A DNA stretch of 64,000 bases from Corynespora cassiicola. Its lineage: Eukaryota > Ascomycota > Dothideomycetes > Pleosporales > Corynesporascaceae. How positions within the stretch are numbered: the stretch's first letter is position 1; each line of letters begins with the position of its first letter. The notes beneath the pieces are model-generated. The model ran no database searches. It was not told the origin of the DNA and saw only the letters and a list, made by a program, of their open reading frames with translations. A program made the position numbers and the translations under genes. The stretch is from assembly GCA_022059125.1 (NCBI GenBank), contig JAEUWY010000012.1, positions 2,232,001-2,296,000 on the forward strand. Reading direction: 5' to 3'. This document shows, in pieces, positions 1-12,589 of the stretch.

Positions 1-2230
1 ATTGAAACCGTTGAGTCAGGCTAAACATTGGGAGAACCTGTATGATATAATGTACCGCTAAAGAGGATCTCTCCTTTCAATGCATAATTCATCTCCTTTT
101 GGATATAAATTGTTAAATACTGAGCAAGAAATAGACTCTCTTGAGTTTCAGTTTGCTAGGTTTAGCCCAGGTAGGTCTATTCCAAGTATTGACTCAGGGT
201 AACTAGTGCAAAATAGACAGAGTCCGAAAGATCCCGGAAGTAATATTACTGCAATATAGGCCGTGTTCTGGAGCGGTTACGTCGCCTCACTCGCGGCCTA
301 ATATGGGGCAAACTCTCGTTCGTAATCGATTCTGGCTCCAGTTACTAGCGGAGCTACGTATTCTGCCTTGTGAGGCCTACTCAAGCCAAAAATTTCAGCA
401 TTAGCTACTTGAAATTTAAGAGTCGATAGGGTTAAAGTAGTTTATCTATTTAGAACAGCCAACATACAAGCTATTCAGAATGCACTCTCGTCTAACAAAT
501 TGAATGAGCTCTTTTCAAAGCACAGACACTGTGGTACATGTGCATAAGATATGTTTTGTCGCTCTGGGATGCTAGGAAAAGGGTTTGATTGTTTCATACG
601 AAGATGCTTGGCGTAGAGCTAAATACCTCGCGCTGGTGACCTACGTATTAAACTCGTTAGTGCCGCCAAGCGTTGGGTGAAACAAATCTTCTGAAAACCA
701 AATCCGATCAAAGATGTGGGTCTGTACGGATGCTCCGGTTTAGAGGAAGAAGCTGGACAGTATGGGCTTGAATGATCACAGTCCCTCCCTTACGTTGTGT
801 GACAGAAACTGAGAAGCAGAATTGAGAACCAGCGTTTCACTTCCGAGGTTCGTGTGTGAAATTGTCCCGTGAATAATGCTGAATGGATGCGGGCAACAAT
901 GTTCGCTGCAAAGATCGAAATGAGATAGGAAATATGCTGAGAATGAGTAACAATAATCACGCGACGATATTGTACGTGATCAGGGGGTTTTCACCGAAAA
1001 GGGAACTGCGCCCTCAATGCCATGATTGCAGTATCTGAGGAGCTAACGTAGAAAACGTACGCCGGTGGGTGGGCTAATTTGGCCACTGCCATATACCGTT
1101 TAGTCTCCGTGTTAGCACATGGCGTAAACCTGACAGACGTATTCGCCACCGCACATATTAGTTTCAGCTCTCTATTGCGGCTGTTTCCGGAGCACCGGAT
1201 TTGGGGGTGAACTCTGACTCGGCTTTTTGTATATTCCAGTCATTTGAGGGAAAACTTGGGGCCTAGCGGATAAGTATCTGAAGTATTCGAAGTATTCTAG
1301 ATTATGGAGAATCATAAGGCTTCATTCGTGCATGCATACAGTGTCCTTCTAAGTTGTGATCAGGGCGGAAGACATCCCACTTCGTTTTCCAGATACAATC
1401 TTCAGTAGCTGCACCTTTATGAAGTAAGTTTGCTTAAATGGAGTAGATAGCAAGATGCGATGCTTTAATAAATATGACAATGACTGGTCAGTATCCTTCG
1501 CATTAGATAATATCCTAACTAAAGGAAGATGCATGAGCAATTCGCTTCTCCTTTACTACTAGAATGATCAGGAATATATGGGGCGACTAATCAGACATAC
1601 CAATAAAGTTATCTGCCACCTGTTCAGTTCAGAGTGAGGGTCCTGCTGAGGCAGGCGAAGCCATACTAGTTCACGGGGAACCCATGTCATAGTAAGCGTT
1701 CTAGAACCGATTGCAAGCTACAGTCGCGGGCCTTTTTTTGCCCCAAGCTTTTAGTGCCTTGGTTCAGGCTGTACGGATTGGCATCAGTTGTCTAATCTTG
1801 AAATAAGGCCGATTGTATAGAGCACCCAAGCATTAGCATACGTCTAGACTGCTGAGGGTGCATACTCTTAGCTTAGCTTCGATAACACTTTAGTGGCGCT
1901 AAGGACACAGGGCTCAAACAGAGAACGATGCGCAAGCTCGGGACGCTGGCAAGGGCACGCGATTACTGCAAAAAGGAAAATGGAAGGCCTCACAGTCTAC
2001 AGCACACGACACGCCACTGACGGCTGCGGGGGGTTTTTCTAATGCGTACAGGGTGAAGGCCCAGGGATGTTGCCTGTGGACCGCAAGGCGAGTACCATGA
2101 CGAAGTACCTGGGCCGCTGCCTCAGAGAGACCATATCACAGAAGATGAGCTATCGCGCTAGGTGGCATTTCGTATCACCTGGTTTTCCTGACGCGATTGT
2201 GCCTTAATGTGCCATTACCAGCTCATTCTC
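1..2230. other. gene-free stretch at left edge
   Basis: No open frame here has coding character. The longest is a 63-codon frame on the minus strand at 1349-1540 with no recognisable motif. Base composition is ordinary, unlike the AT-only block that begins at about 3.5 kb. I see no tRNA, no clear repeat and no domain remnant. It is probably decayed intergenic sequence next to the repeat block. Confidence 0.5.
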
Positions 2231-2239
2231 GTTCTCGCG

Positions 2240-2830
2240 CGGCTCTCGATCTCCCTACCTTTCGGCGCTACACTTGCTGCACGTCGGTCCGCCCTTGTGG
2301 TCGTATGCAACCTCGAAGAGCACGTCAGGCCCCGTCTTGCCGCGCTGGAACTTTGGGGTGCCTTCAAGCTTGAACAAGTAGCCTGCTATTCCCCCGAGGT
2401 TAGTTCGCACGCACTCGCGCCACTGCAGCAAGCAGCACCTGCAGCGTTAAGTTGAGCGATCCCGTCTACTCGAACTCGCTCGGCGTCGCCTTCCCCATGC
2501 CGTACTGCACTACTCTGCCGGAGGTTTTGTCGGGCTGGCTGACCACTACGTCTCCCAGCCGGATGTCCGCCTCTTCGTTGGGCACTCCCCCGACGACGCC
2601 CACCATCAGCCCGAACCGGATCCCCTTGAACGTGGCCCGCATCTGCGTCACCACGACCGCCACCGGGTTGTTGCCAACGCGGCCGGCGTGCAGGCACACG
2701 ATGACCACGTTGTGCCCGCCGATTGACACCAGCGCGTACAGATTCTAGTCGTTGTCGGCGAGGTCACGCTCCAGATCGTCGTGCTCTTCGTCGGGCATCT
2801 CCTGGGCAGCGCATTTGTACACCGGGGAGG
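2240..2830 (-). pseudogene. remnant of a nucleoside-phosphorylase-domain (PNP_UDP) protein
   Basis: Read on the minus strand from about 2830, the translation follows the usual fungal PNP_UDP domain. An acidic D-E-E-H-D-D-L stretch is followed by an NLYALV / IGGHNVVIVCLHAGR segment, then a TQMRATFKGIRFGLMVGV-type strand, a GGVP turn, DIRLGDVVVSQP and VVQYGMGK. After that the same frame continues as TGSLN and LLAAVARVRAN, the expected next helix. In-frame stops interrupt it (just before NLYALV, after ATPSEFE, and after VRAN), and there is no start codon or remaining catalytic C-terminal part. In fungi this domain is usually the N-terminal module of STAND proteins with NACHT and ankyrin or TPR parts, or of stand-alone phosphorylases. 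Here only about 190 codons survive, so it cannot make an enzyme. Family assignment is confident from the block of conserved words; the parent architecture is unknown. Confidence 0.75.
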
Positions 2831-3085
2831 AAGAGTCAGAGACGATAAGTATTGCGGTGGTGGATTGACTGAGTGTGCAGCTGAGTTTATTGTATGAAAC
2901 CAGGTGTGAGAGCCCTCATAAAGAGGTGCCTGATCTACAGTGCTAACTAAGGTAGGAATAGTACTGCATCATCAACCCATATCGTGATAGTATCTGACCT
3001 GGCTTTGAAAGCGTATTCAGCGTGGTCGACAACATAATGGGAGATTCAATATATAGCCAAACCTAGGGTTCCTATAGATCTCATA

Positions 3086-3151
3086 TTGGCGGCACACTTG
3101 GGGCATGGTGCAGTGGTCAAGCGACTACTTGCTGAGGGCGCGGATGTGTAG
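3086..3151 (+). pseudogene. single ankyrin-repeat scrap
   Basis: One frame reads A-A-H-L-G-H-G-A-V-V-K-R-L-L-A-E-G-A-D-V and then hits a stop. This matches the second half of an ankyrin repeat (A-A-x-x-G-H-x-x-V-V-x-L-L-L-x-x-G-A-D-V). Downstream the frame degenerates with several stops. It lies on the opposite strand to the phosphorylase remnant only about 250 bp away, so the two are not simple parts of one gene unless an inversion occurred. It is most likely debris from a NACHT/ankyrin-type gene. Confidence 0.6.
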
Positions 3152-3310
3152 GGTACAAAGAACTCTCTGGGCCTCCACTGATCTTAGTCGATGCCCAACG
3201 CGGGGGTCTAAGACTCTGCGCCATACTTCATTGTCTATACATCACCTAAGTTGACATCCTTGTAACGGTCCCACTTCCTCCTCCATCACATCCAAAATTA
3301 TCACCTCCAA

Positions 3311-3414
<104 letters not shown>

Positions 3415-3850
3415 TTCTATTGTGGCCATATACTCTGAGGGTATAGGCCGCTATAAATCGCCAGCTACATACATCTTACTACTTTATATTTTCTTATTTT
3501 AGAAGCTAAATGTAAAACCTGCTTATTTTTTCTAATACTTTATTTAATAATAAAAAATATACTACTATTTAAAAGTTAACTAAATAAGTTTAAAAATTAA
3601 GTTTTAACGTTTTATCTACAGATCTACTTCTGTATTATATACTTTTTAATTATTAGTATACTAATTGAAATATATTTAAATACGTTTACTATAAGTTTAC
3701 TTAAATTACAGTAAATAGTATATCTAATACTTTTTTTTATATATATTTTGTTTTACTTATAATTTAAAAACTGTTTTATATTTTTTTTAAATTTAATTAT
3801 CGCTTTTACAGCGTCTATATCTAGCTTCTATTATTTAATTAGTTAGTTTC

Positions 3851-4152
3851 TATAACGAACTTTATTTATATAAAGTTTAAATATATTTACTTTTAAGTAT
3901 CGCGCACGTAATTTAAAACTTTATATTTAATTTTTAGCTTTTAATATTTAACTTAGCTCTAATTTTTTATTTTTTTATACTTTTCTATAATAACTAAAAA
4001 ATGTGACGAACCTCGTTCGCACAAAGTCCGAATATATTTACTTTTAAGTATCGCGCACGTAATTCAGAACTTTACATCTAATCTCTAGCCTCTAACATCT
4101 GACTCAGCTCTAATCCCTTATTCTTTTATACTCTTCTATAATAACTAAAGAA
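3851..4152. repeat. 151-bp tandem duplication with asymmetric RIP
   Basis: Two direct copies abut each other, 3851-4001 and 4002-4152. They share the unaltered core TATCGCGCACGTAAT. By eye there are about 30 differences, and at every one copy 2 has C or G where copy 1 has T or A. Copy 2 begins TGTGACGAACCTCG and copy 1 TATAACGAACTTTA. Copy 2 therefore shows something close to the pre-mutation sequence. The unit may be part of the long terminal repeat or leader of the gypsy element to its right, but I did not find a matching copy at the far end of that element. Confidence 0.8.
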
Positions 4153-5689
4153 TAGAACTAAACTAAACTTAGAATAAGATATTAAAGAAAAACTATAAAA
4201 GGTTATAATAGTTTTAGATAGTTCTGTAGTTTAGAAATATTCTTTTATACAAAACTTATAGATTCTAATTTATAATTATTTTTTAGTTCTGTAAACTCTT
4301 ATTCTAAATAGTATTTAAGCTGTATTAGAAATAAGTCGCTCTGTATTTTTATATTATATTTTTAAACTACTTTTCGCTAGTAACAGCTTAAGAATATTAT
4401 TTCTCTGTTTATTATAAAAAAAAGTACAACTAGATAGTATACGTATTAGACTAGGTCTGTTTTAAATTACTATATACGTTCTTAACTTTTAGTAAAATTA
4501 AAATTTTTTAAATTTTTTAACGACTAAAACTTTTAAGTTTAGAACTTCTACTTTTATATAAGTTAGATTACTTTTAGAAAAAAACGCGTCGTACGCTAAA
4601 ATAGAAACTAAATAACTATTAAAAACTTACTAAAATTAATTTTAACTATTAATATCTAGCTCTACACACCCGCTAAATATATTTTAAAAAAATACTATTT
4701 AAAAATTAAGCCGGCTATAAAAGCAGCTCTAACTTTTTAATAATAATCCAGAACCTACTAGATCTCTACTCTAACCTAATAATAATAATCTCTATTCTAT
4801 ATTTATAAAAATAGAAATTTTATAGTTATAAGCTAGAATATTAGAACTTAAAGCCGCCGCTGCAGACTCTTTCTTCTAAAATATAAAAAAGTTTTAACTA
4901 TTACTTTTAACTTACATCTAATAACTATTTAAGTTACTTTTAATTTTAGTTTAGCTAAAGTTATTTAAGCAGATTTTTAAAATTAAATTTTTTAGCAACA
5001 GAAAAACTGTTACTTTTTTATAATAGCTAGCTTCTATTTAAAACTGCTTTAATATTAACTAGAATTATTATTTTACTAAGTAAGCTTATATAGCAGAAGT
5101 TTAAAGATATACGTTAAAACTGGCTCGCGAATACTTAGAGCTTTATTACTTAGCTAATAACTTTTAAAAACAGTTTTTTAACGCTAAGAAAATGCTTAAT
5201 TTTCTAAAATTATACTTTATTTTAAAAAATAAAAAAGTAGAAAATTAAGTAGTCTTCTACTACTTGCAGATAGAACGAGAAAAAACCTTCTCTACTTTTA
5301 AAGCTTAATTTTTATCTGCTGCTATTAAAAGCAGAGTATAAAAAAAAAATAGTTTTTCTACTTATAGAAAAAAATCACTCTAGCTCTGCGAGTTTTAAAC
5401 CTTAAATTTAAATTTTTATAAAATAACTTTTTTAATAATATAGTAAAATATCTCTCTGCTTATAATATAGAGCGCTAAAATACTTCTATATCTGCTATTA
5501 GCAGAAGTAGAAAAAATAACTTTAGTTCTACTTTATATAAAGTTTTAAAAAACTGGAAGTTACCCGGCTTATCTACAACACCTATATAAAAAAAAAAAAC
5601 TACTTACTAATATACTACCTGCGCGGGGTTATAACTACTATACTAACGCGAAAATAGTAAGCTACCCGAAACAGCTTAAACTGTAGAAA

Positions 5690-8600
5690 AAAACTGCTAT
5701 AATTATAGTAAGTAAAGCTATTTCGCACGCAATTACAACTTTCTGTAAATAAACTAAATTTTTATTAATAATAATTTATAAAACTAATTTAAAAATATAA
5801 TTAATTTTAACAGACTGGATCTAGTCTAACCGGGAAATAAAAATGTTTAGAAAAAATCTCCGCTCTAGGTTACAGCAAGTATAATCTATTTAATATAGAT
5901 CTATTAAATTTGTTAAGAGGCTTTTATTTCTAAATACTTTCTGTTCTCTATTTTAACAGGCTTAGAATCTGTTTATATTTTTTTATTAATACTAGCGTAT
6001 AAAAATTTTTATTTATTAATACTTCTATTACAGTATTTTTAGCCCGTATTTTTTAAATACCTATCTAAAAACTACTTTATAAAGTTAAAGTGTAAGGTTT
6101 TTAAAAGTTAATTAAATTCTTAGCTACTTATTATATTCGCTTTTATCTTCGCCTAAATAAACGTACTATTTTAAATTATTTTTTTATTATTTTTAACCTT
6201 AGATCCCAGAACTGCATTATTAGTCTAAAATAGATAAAAAAGTTTAAGCTTAAACTAGACACAGAATATAACCGGATCGTATAGCCAGCCTAATATACTT
6301 TTTTCTATATATCTACCCCACCTATTCTCCGACGCCTACATCTCTCTAATATAAATTAGAAAATAAAGTAAAATATTTTCTGTAGAAATGCGTTATAAAA
6401 AAAAATATATAAAAAACTAAAAAAGTTTAGAAACTTATCTGTATTAACTTTAAGAACTTAGATTTTCTAGATTTAGACGCTTTTTTCTAACTAACGTCTA
6501 ACACTGTTCTAAATTTAGCTGTAATCTCTAAATAACTGCTATATCTGCTAACGCCTTTTATTTCTAAATAAAATAATCTAAAAATAAATTTTTTATAACA
6601 ACTATTTATAAGATTAACTAATAAATTTAGAATTTCTATTTTCTAAACAAATCTGTTGTTTTTCTAATACTAAATTAATTACTCTCCGTGTATAAATTCT
6701 ATTAGAATATGTTTAACCCGAAAGCTGCACTCCACCTCTCTCTATATTAACTATATAATTATAAAATTATTTTAACTAAATCTTTTCTAAATAGCTATAG
6801 TTTTTTATATAAGTAAAACTTTAAGAAACTTAAAGCTACTTAAAAATTCGTAACAATCTAACTTTAATATAGTTTTATTAAGCAGAGCTAGAGCTTTTTT
6901 ATATTATCTATTCTGTATATTCGCAAAGTAAATAAAAAGCTTAAAATATATATTAACTATTATAAACTAAACGCTCTAACTAGAAAAAATGCCTATTTAA
7001 TATCTAGAATAGACGAACTTCTAGTAAGGTCTAGTAAGGCTAAAGTTTTTACTAAGTTAGACATTTACGCTGTATTTAATAAAATTTAAATAAATTCTAA
7101 TAGTAAAAAATATACTACTTTTTAGATATAATACAGAACGTATAAATATAAGGTTTTTCTATTCGGGTTGTATAACGGACCAGCTATCTTCTAGTAATAT
7201 ATAAATAACGTTCTAATTAACTACTTTAATAACTTCTGCATCGCATACCTAGATAATATTTTTATCTACTCTAAAAATAAATAAATCTATATTTAGTATA
7301 TTAAGACTGTTTTAGAATAACTATATTAAGCTAGACTGTAAGTAGGTATAGCTAAATCCGAATTCTATATAAAATATATCTAATATTTAGAATATATTTT
7401 AACTAACTAAAAACTAAAAATAGATTTAGAAAAAGTTAAAGCTTTATAGAATTAGGTCTAACCTACTACTATTACAGAAGTAAAGTTTTTCTTTAAATTT
7501 ACTAGTTTCTACTAATAATTCGTACTAAAATATTTTTATATTACTCTACTAATTAGTACACTCTAAAACCCTGCTGTACTTTTTAAATAGATCTAAAAAT
7601 ATAACTAGACATTTGAGATTTTAAAAAACTCTTTTTTTTCTATTCTAACTTTTTATTATTTTAACTCTAAACTACTTATAAAATTAGAAACTAATATATT
7701 TAATAGCGCTATTGCAGGCGTATAGTCTTAGTAATATACTAACAGAAATTAGTATTTATATACTTTTTACAGTAAAACTCTATCCGGTTCTAAGCTTAAC
7801 TAGAAAATATATAATAAAAAACTTTTTATTATTATTACCGCCTTCTAAAAATAGCGAGCTAATCTCTTCTCTATAAAGTATTAGATTTAAGTATATTCTA
7901 ACTATAAATTACTTAAATACTTTATAACTACTAAAGTTTTTAACGCGCGATAAGTAAAATAAACAGAAAATCTAGCGCTTTTTAACTTCTAAATTAAATA
8001 TACTTTAGATAAAAATAATACTAAAGCTGATATTTTTAGCCGTCGCGAATAAAATTTTAAAAATTTTTTTATTATTTAGTGTAATAACTGTTCTCGCGTG
8101 CTAATAGAACTATATTATTTTAATTTTTATATTAACGCTAAGTTAGCTTAGAAATATATTAAAGTTTAGACTAAGTATATAGCTTACGTATATGCGATGT
8201 TCCTAGAAAATTTAATAAGTTTTAACTTTTTTAAACTTATTAATATCTTTTTAAAAAAAAATTAATTTAGCTTTATAAAGGAACGCGAAAATTTTTTTAA
8301 CTAGTACTAAATATATAACAGACTTATATTATACTAATATTAACTATATATTTTTTAGAACTTAACGCTTATCACACGCTTAATATAAAAAACTTATAAC
8401 TAAGTTTTTTTAGCACACTCTAGCGCTATAAAAATCTACTAGCTATTAGTCTAAAAGTACTACTAAAAAAGTATAAATAACTTGTATAAGTAATATATAC
8501 AGAACTGCTTTATCTGTTAATAAGTATATCTAAAATAAATCTGTCCCGCTAGAAAAATTTATTTTTTTTCTATTCTAAACTGTTTTATATAATATTTTTA

Positions 8601-8960
8601 TATAAATTTTAAAAAATTTCTCTGTAATAAAGCTAGCTATAATTAGATTTTAGTAATTATTAATTAACTCTCTAAGTAAGCTGTGTTAATTCTATATTAT
8701 AAAAATACTAACGCACGTAGTATAGCCTATTTATTTATTTAGTAGATATACTAATTTAAATATACTCTAGAGTTAATTATATCAGACTGAGAACTACAGT
8801 TTATCTCTAGTTTTTAGTTTAAATTCTGTTAAATTATTAGCGTTAAAGTTAAACTGTTTACTGTATATTACAAAAAAATAAACAGCTAAACTAAAATTAT
8901 AAACTAATATATTAACTAAAAACTAAGGCTATTTATAAGCTACTACTAAAATAACTAGAG
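5690..8960 (+). mobile_element. dead Ty3/gypsy LTR retroelement (gag-pol remnant)
   Basis: The plus strand still spells retroelement domains in order, broken by many stops. At 5695-5736 there is a Gag zinc-knuckle relic (Cys kept, a second Cys turned to Tyr by G-to-A, then a Phe-Ala-Arg-Asn context). At about 7020-7440 there is reverse transcriptase: a K-L-D-I-Y-A-x-F-N-K stretch, an F-L-F-G-L-Y-N-G-P-A stretch and the catalytic Y-L-D-D read as Y-L-D-N at 7246-7257, again G-to-A. RNase H words (E-T-N-x-F-N-S-A-I-A-G-V) lie near 7690-7720. The integrase zinc-binding Cys-x-x-Cys is at 8506-8517, and the core S-D-x-x-x-Q-F-I-S is near 8780-8810. Order gag, RT, RNase H, integrase is diagnostic of Ty3/gypsy. 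No intact LTR pair was found. The element cannot encode active protein. The outer limits are uncertain; sequence of the same decay state extends on both sides. Confidence 0.85.
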
Positions 8961-10657
8961 TAAATTTCTGCTGTTAATAGATCGCGCCCAGATTACTCTT
9001 CTATATATAAGTTTAGAAATAACTTTCTACTAAGTTCTATTTAGTTCTAAACCCCGTTAAAGTTAGTATTAAAAAAAGCTAGAATTTTCTAAGTTTTAGA
9101 AAAGACTAAACTACTAGAACGTTTTAGTACTTATTTTATAAATATATAAAGTATAAAAGCTTACGAAAAAGAATTTTAAGAAAACTTAGAAACAAATATA
9201 AACTTAAGTTAACCTCTATTACTAATAAGTAGATTAAAATATTAGAGATTAAGTGTATTTTAGTATAAAAAATTTAATATTTATAAAATTAAGCTAAAAG
9301 CTGTCCGAACAGTAGACAGATTTCTTTAAAATACTAAAAAAGGTAGGTTATTTATACTGTTTTAAACTGTCTTCTGAATTAAAAATCTATAATATATTCG
9401 TACTAGATATTCTATATAAAAATCTAGCTAACTTTTTTTTAGAATAAGAGGTTCCGAAATCTAGCGGAGTACTTATTAATAAAGTAGAAAAATAGAAAGT
9501 AGAAGATATTCTTGCTAGTAAACTAGTACGCTTATTACTAAAGTACTAAATAAGTTAGATTAGATATAACCCAGACTTTACGTAGTATAACGCATTAAAC
9601 TTTATAAAAGCTTTATATAAGCTAAAAGTATTTTATAATAAGTACCCGGACAAGCCAGAATTTTTTAAGTCTCTAAACTAATAGCTTTAAGTATAGAAGC
9701 AAAAAATAAAAAATATAAATTACCTATAAGATAATAGAGTAGAATAAAATAGTTATTAAATATTTATTTAAAACTTTTTTTAGGCCCGCCTCCGAAACTC
9801 TCTAAACCTAACTACTAATTTTTTTTATTTTTATTAAAAATTAGATCGCTATTACTATTAGATTTTTTTAACTTAAACTTATTTTTAGACTTTAGTAATA
9901 TTTTATCTAATCTGCCCGCCCGCTAGAACTGCTTTACTAAAAAAAACTTAGTAAATTTAGCAGCTTTTTTTTTATTTACGCGAACTAAACTGTGTAAAAA
10001 AACTATTTTTAAGTTAGCTAGCTTTTAATTTATCTTTTTTATACTTTACTAAACTGCTTTTAAAGTTATATAAATAGCTAGTAACACCTTTTTAGTTTAC
10101 ATACGTTTTAACTCTACTTTAGTTATCTAAGCTACTACTAAAACAGCTTTAGCTGTAATTTTTACTGTAGTAGTTAAAGTAAAGTTATTTAAATTTTTTT
10201 TTTAGTTATTTATAGTTTATATTAATATTTTATACTCAGCAGCGCAGCACTTTAGAATCTAGAATAAAGTATTAGCTAACTATTTTAAATGCGCACTAAG
10301 TTAGATATATACTAGTTTATATAAACTTTTTTAAGCAGTACAGTACTCGTACTTTTTACTTAAAGTTAACTTAAACTTAAAATTAATTATATATTTTTTT
10401 ACTAATACGTAATAGGCGCGTAAATATATTTTACAGTAAACTGCTAATAAAATACTAGATAGAACTAGAATAGATATTATAAAGTAAATTAGAGAGCTGA
10501 TTTAAAAATAGAAGGCTTTAGAAAAAGTTAGCAGAGGTATTAAATTTAGAATAAATTACTTACAGAACGTAATAAATAAAAAAGTAAAAAAAAAAAAAGG
10601 CTAAAAAACTAAATTTATACCTGCTAGGTAGCAGCTCTGTAAAAGTATTTTGCTAGT
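8961..10657. repeat. unassigned RIP-decayed sequence left of the mariner element
   Basis: Extremely AT-rich with stops in all frames. It follows the gypsy integrase remnant and is interrupted by the Tc1/mariner insertion at 10658. I could not recognise a protein domain. It may be the 3' part of the gypsy element or a second, different element. Confidence 0.5.
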
Positions 10658-10659
10658 TA

Positions 10660-10865
10660 CAGTGGGGTGACATTAAAATAGTTTAATCGAAAAAAGAGCA
10701 GTTTTTAAACTGCTATAACTTTTTAACTAAACTAGCTATAAAAATAAAAAAATATTATTTAAATAGATATTTATTAAAATTTTAAGTTAAATAAAAAAAT
10801 ATAGAGTTTATACTATAGTTTTAGGGTTATAAATAAGCTTAAAGTAGAGGTAAAAAAAAGTATAA
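10660..10865 (+). repeat. left terminal inverted repeat of the Tc1/mariner element
   Basis: Starts CAGTGGGGTGACATTAAAAT. It continues for about 200 bp in near-perfect inverse match to 12590-12789, including the shared word AAGCTTAAAGTAGAGGTAAA near its inner end. The outermost roughly 100 bp of the two arms look almost identical; scattered single-base differences appear further in. Arms of this length are long for the superfamily, where many elements have tens of bases. Confidence 0.9.
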
Positions 10866-11127
10866 ATTTTAAAGCTAATTTATTTTTTATTTAAAAAATT
10901 ATTAAAGCTTTTTATTTTACGCTAACCTAATTAGATCTAGTATGTATTACGTAAGCAAAAAACTGGAGCTATAATTTTATATTTAGATTATAAAAAATTA
11001 AAATTTAAAAAATAAAGTTTTGATTATATAAGCATTATTATATAATAATAAGCTAGTTAAACTAGTATATAAATAAATATTTCAGAAAAAAAATTCTGAA
11101 TCTCTATTTCCTCTAAACAAAGACAAG

Positions 11128-12388
11128 ATGGAACCTCACTTTTCAGACTATGAAGAAAAAGTTAATCTTTTATTAAAAGCCAATACACCTATTATAACTA
11201 TTTCTAATATATTAAATAAAAATAAAAGTAGTATTTATGCTACTATACAACGAATAAATAAAAAAAAAAATTATTTAATAGCTTAAATAAACAACAAAAT
11301 AAAGATAAAATTAAGCTATTAGAAAGAGATAAAAGAATTATTAATAGGGATTTAATTAAAAGCCCTAAAAAAACAAATAAAAGAATATTATTAGAAAATA
11401 ATATAAAAATATCTAAAAGAAGCTTACAAAGATATTTAAAAGAAGAAAATTATAGTATAAATATTAGTACTAAAAAGCCGTATTTAAATAAAAAAAGAGC
11501 TGAAAAAAGATTAGAATATACAAAAAAAAATATAAAAAATATAGAAAATATAAATTTAAATAAAATTATATTTTCTGATGAGTCAGCAATAGAAAGAGGC
11601 CTAGGTTCTAGGCAGGAATATATAAGAAAAAAGAGAAATAAAAGAGTAGGAGCTGAATTAGCTTTTATAAAACCAAATTGTAAGTTAAAAAAAAAATTAA
11701 AAAAACTAAAATTAACTAAACATTAATTATAATTTTTTAATTTAATTACTTTTTTAAAAAAATTAGTACTAATTAAATTATAGCTCGAGATATTGTTATA
11801 TCAGTATAGGGAGCTATTTGGATAGGAGGAAGATCAGAATTAGTGTTTATTAAAACACCTAATTCTAAAAATAACTTTAATAATACGGATTATATACAAA
11901 AAGTATTAAAACCTATTATTAAAAAACAAATAAAACCCGGTTAGTTTATATACCTTTTTTTTACTCTTTAAATTAAATTTAATATTTAATTAAATATATT
12001 TAATTAAATATTAAATAATAAAATTATTATAAATACTAATTAGTTTATAGACTGGAAATTTCAACAAGATAATTCAAAAATTCATACAGCTAAACCAGTT
12101 TTAAACTGGTTTAAAAAAAATAAAATTGAATTATTTGAACATCCAGCTTATAGCCCAGATTTAGCACCTATCGAAAACGTCTGGGCTATACTAAAAAATA
12201 ATTTAAAAAAATTAAATCCTAATTTATTAGGCCAAAAAAATAATAAAAAAGATAATACTTTATTTATAAACGCTATAAATAAAGAATAGAATTTAATTCC
12301 ACAAAAAATAATAGATAATTGTATATTATCTTTACCTAGGCGTTGGGAAGCAGTTATAAAAGCTAACGGATATTATACAAAATATTAA
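11128..12388 (+). pseudogene. Tc1/mariner DD34E transposase, inactivated
   Basis: The frame starts MEPHFSDYEEK, with a helix-turn-helix region (I-T-I-S-N-I-L-N-K-N-K-S-S-I-Y) typical of Tc1 DNA-binding domains. The catalytic triad is readable: first Asp in I-I-F-S-D-E-S, second in Q-Q-D-N, and Glu in P-I-E-N-V-W with 34 residues between the second Asp and Glu. Two segments look like introns, 11680-11783 (GTAAGT...TAG) and 11940-12050 (GTTAGT...TAG). Each has a TACTAAT-like branch site just before its acceptor, and removing them joins the frame correctly. Lesions are a frame change in the A-run near 11262-11272, a TAG at 11807 where the family has Trp (V-W-G-A-I), and a TAG at 12287 where Trp is also expected. 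Trp-to-TAG is a G-to-A change, as RIP produces. The reading ends with TAA at 12386-12388. Confidence 0.85.
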
Positions 12389-12589
12389 TAATTTAATTAA
12401 TTATTAATTTATTTATATAGTTTGATTTTTTTAAATTTTTTTTTCTACTATTATTATTATTTTTTTTTAAAAGAGAAAGTTATATTAAAAATTTATATAT
12501 ATATATGTGTAGTTTATAAGTTTAGAATAATTAAAAAAAAAATTAAATTATACGCTAGATGAAAAATAAATCAGCACTTAATTTTGTAT

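Noticed and set aside
5600..9000. Possibility that the AT-rich frames use a different genetic code
   Set aside because: Stops fall where Gln, Trp and Arg are expected and at decayed catalytic residues, as RIP predicts; nearby genes use the standard code.
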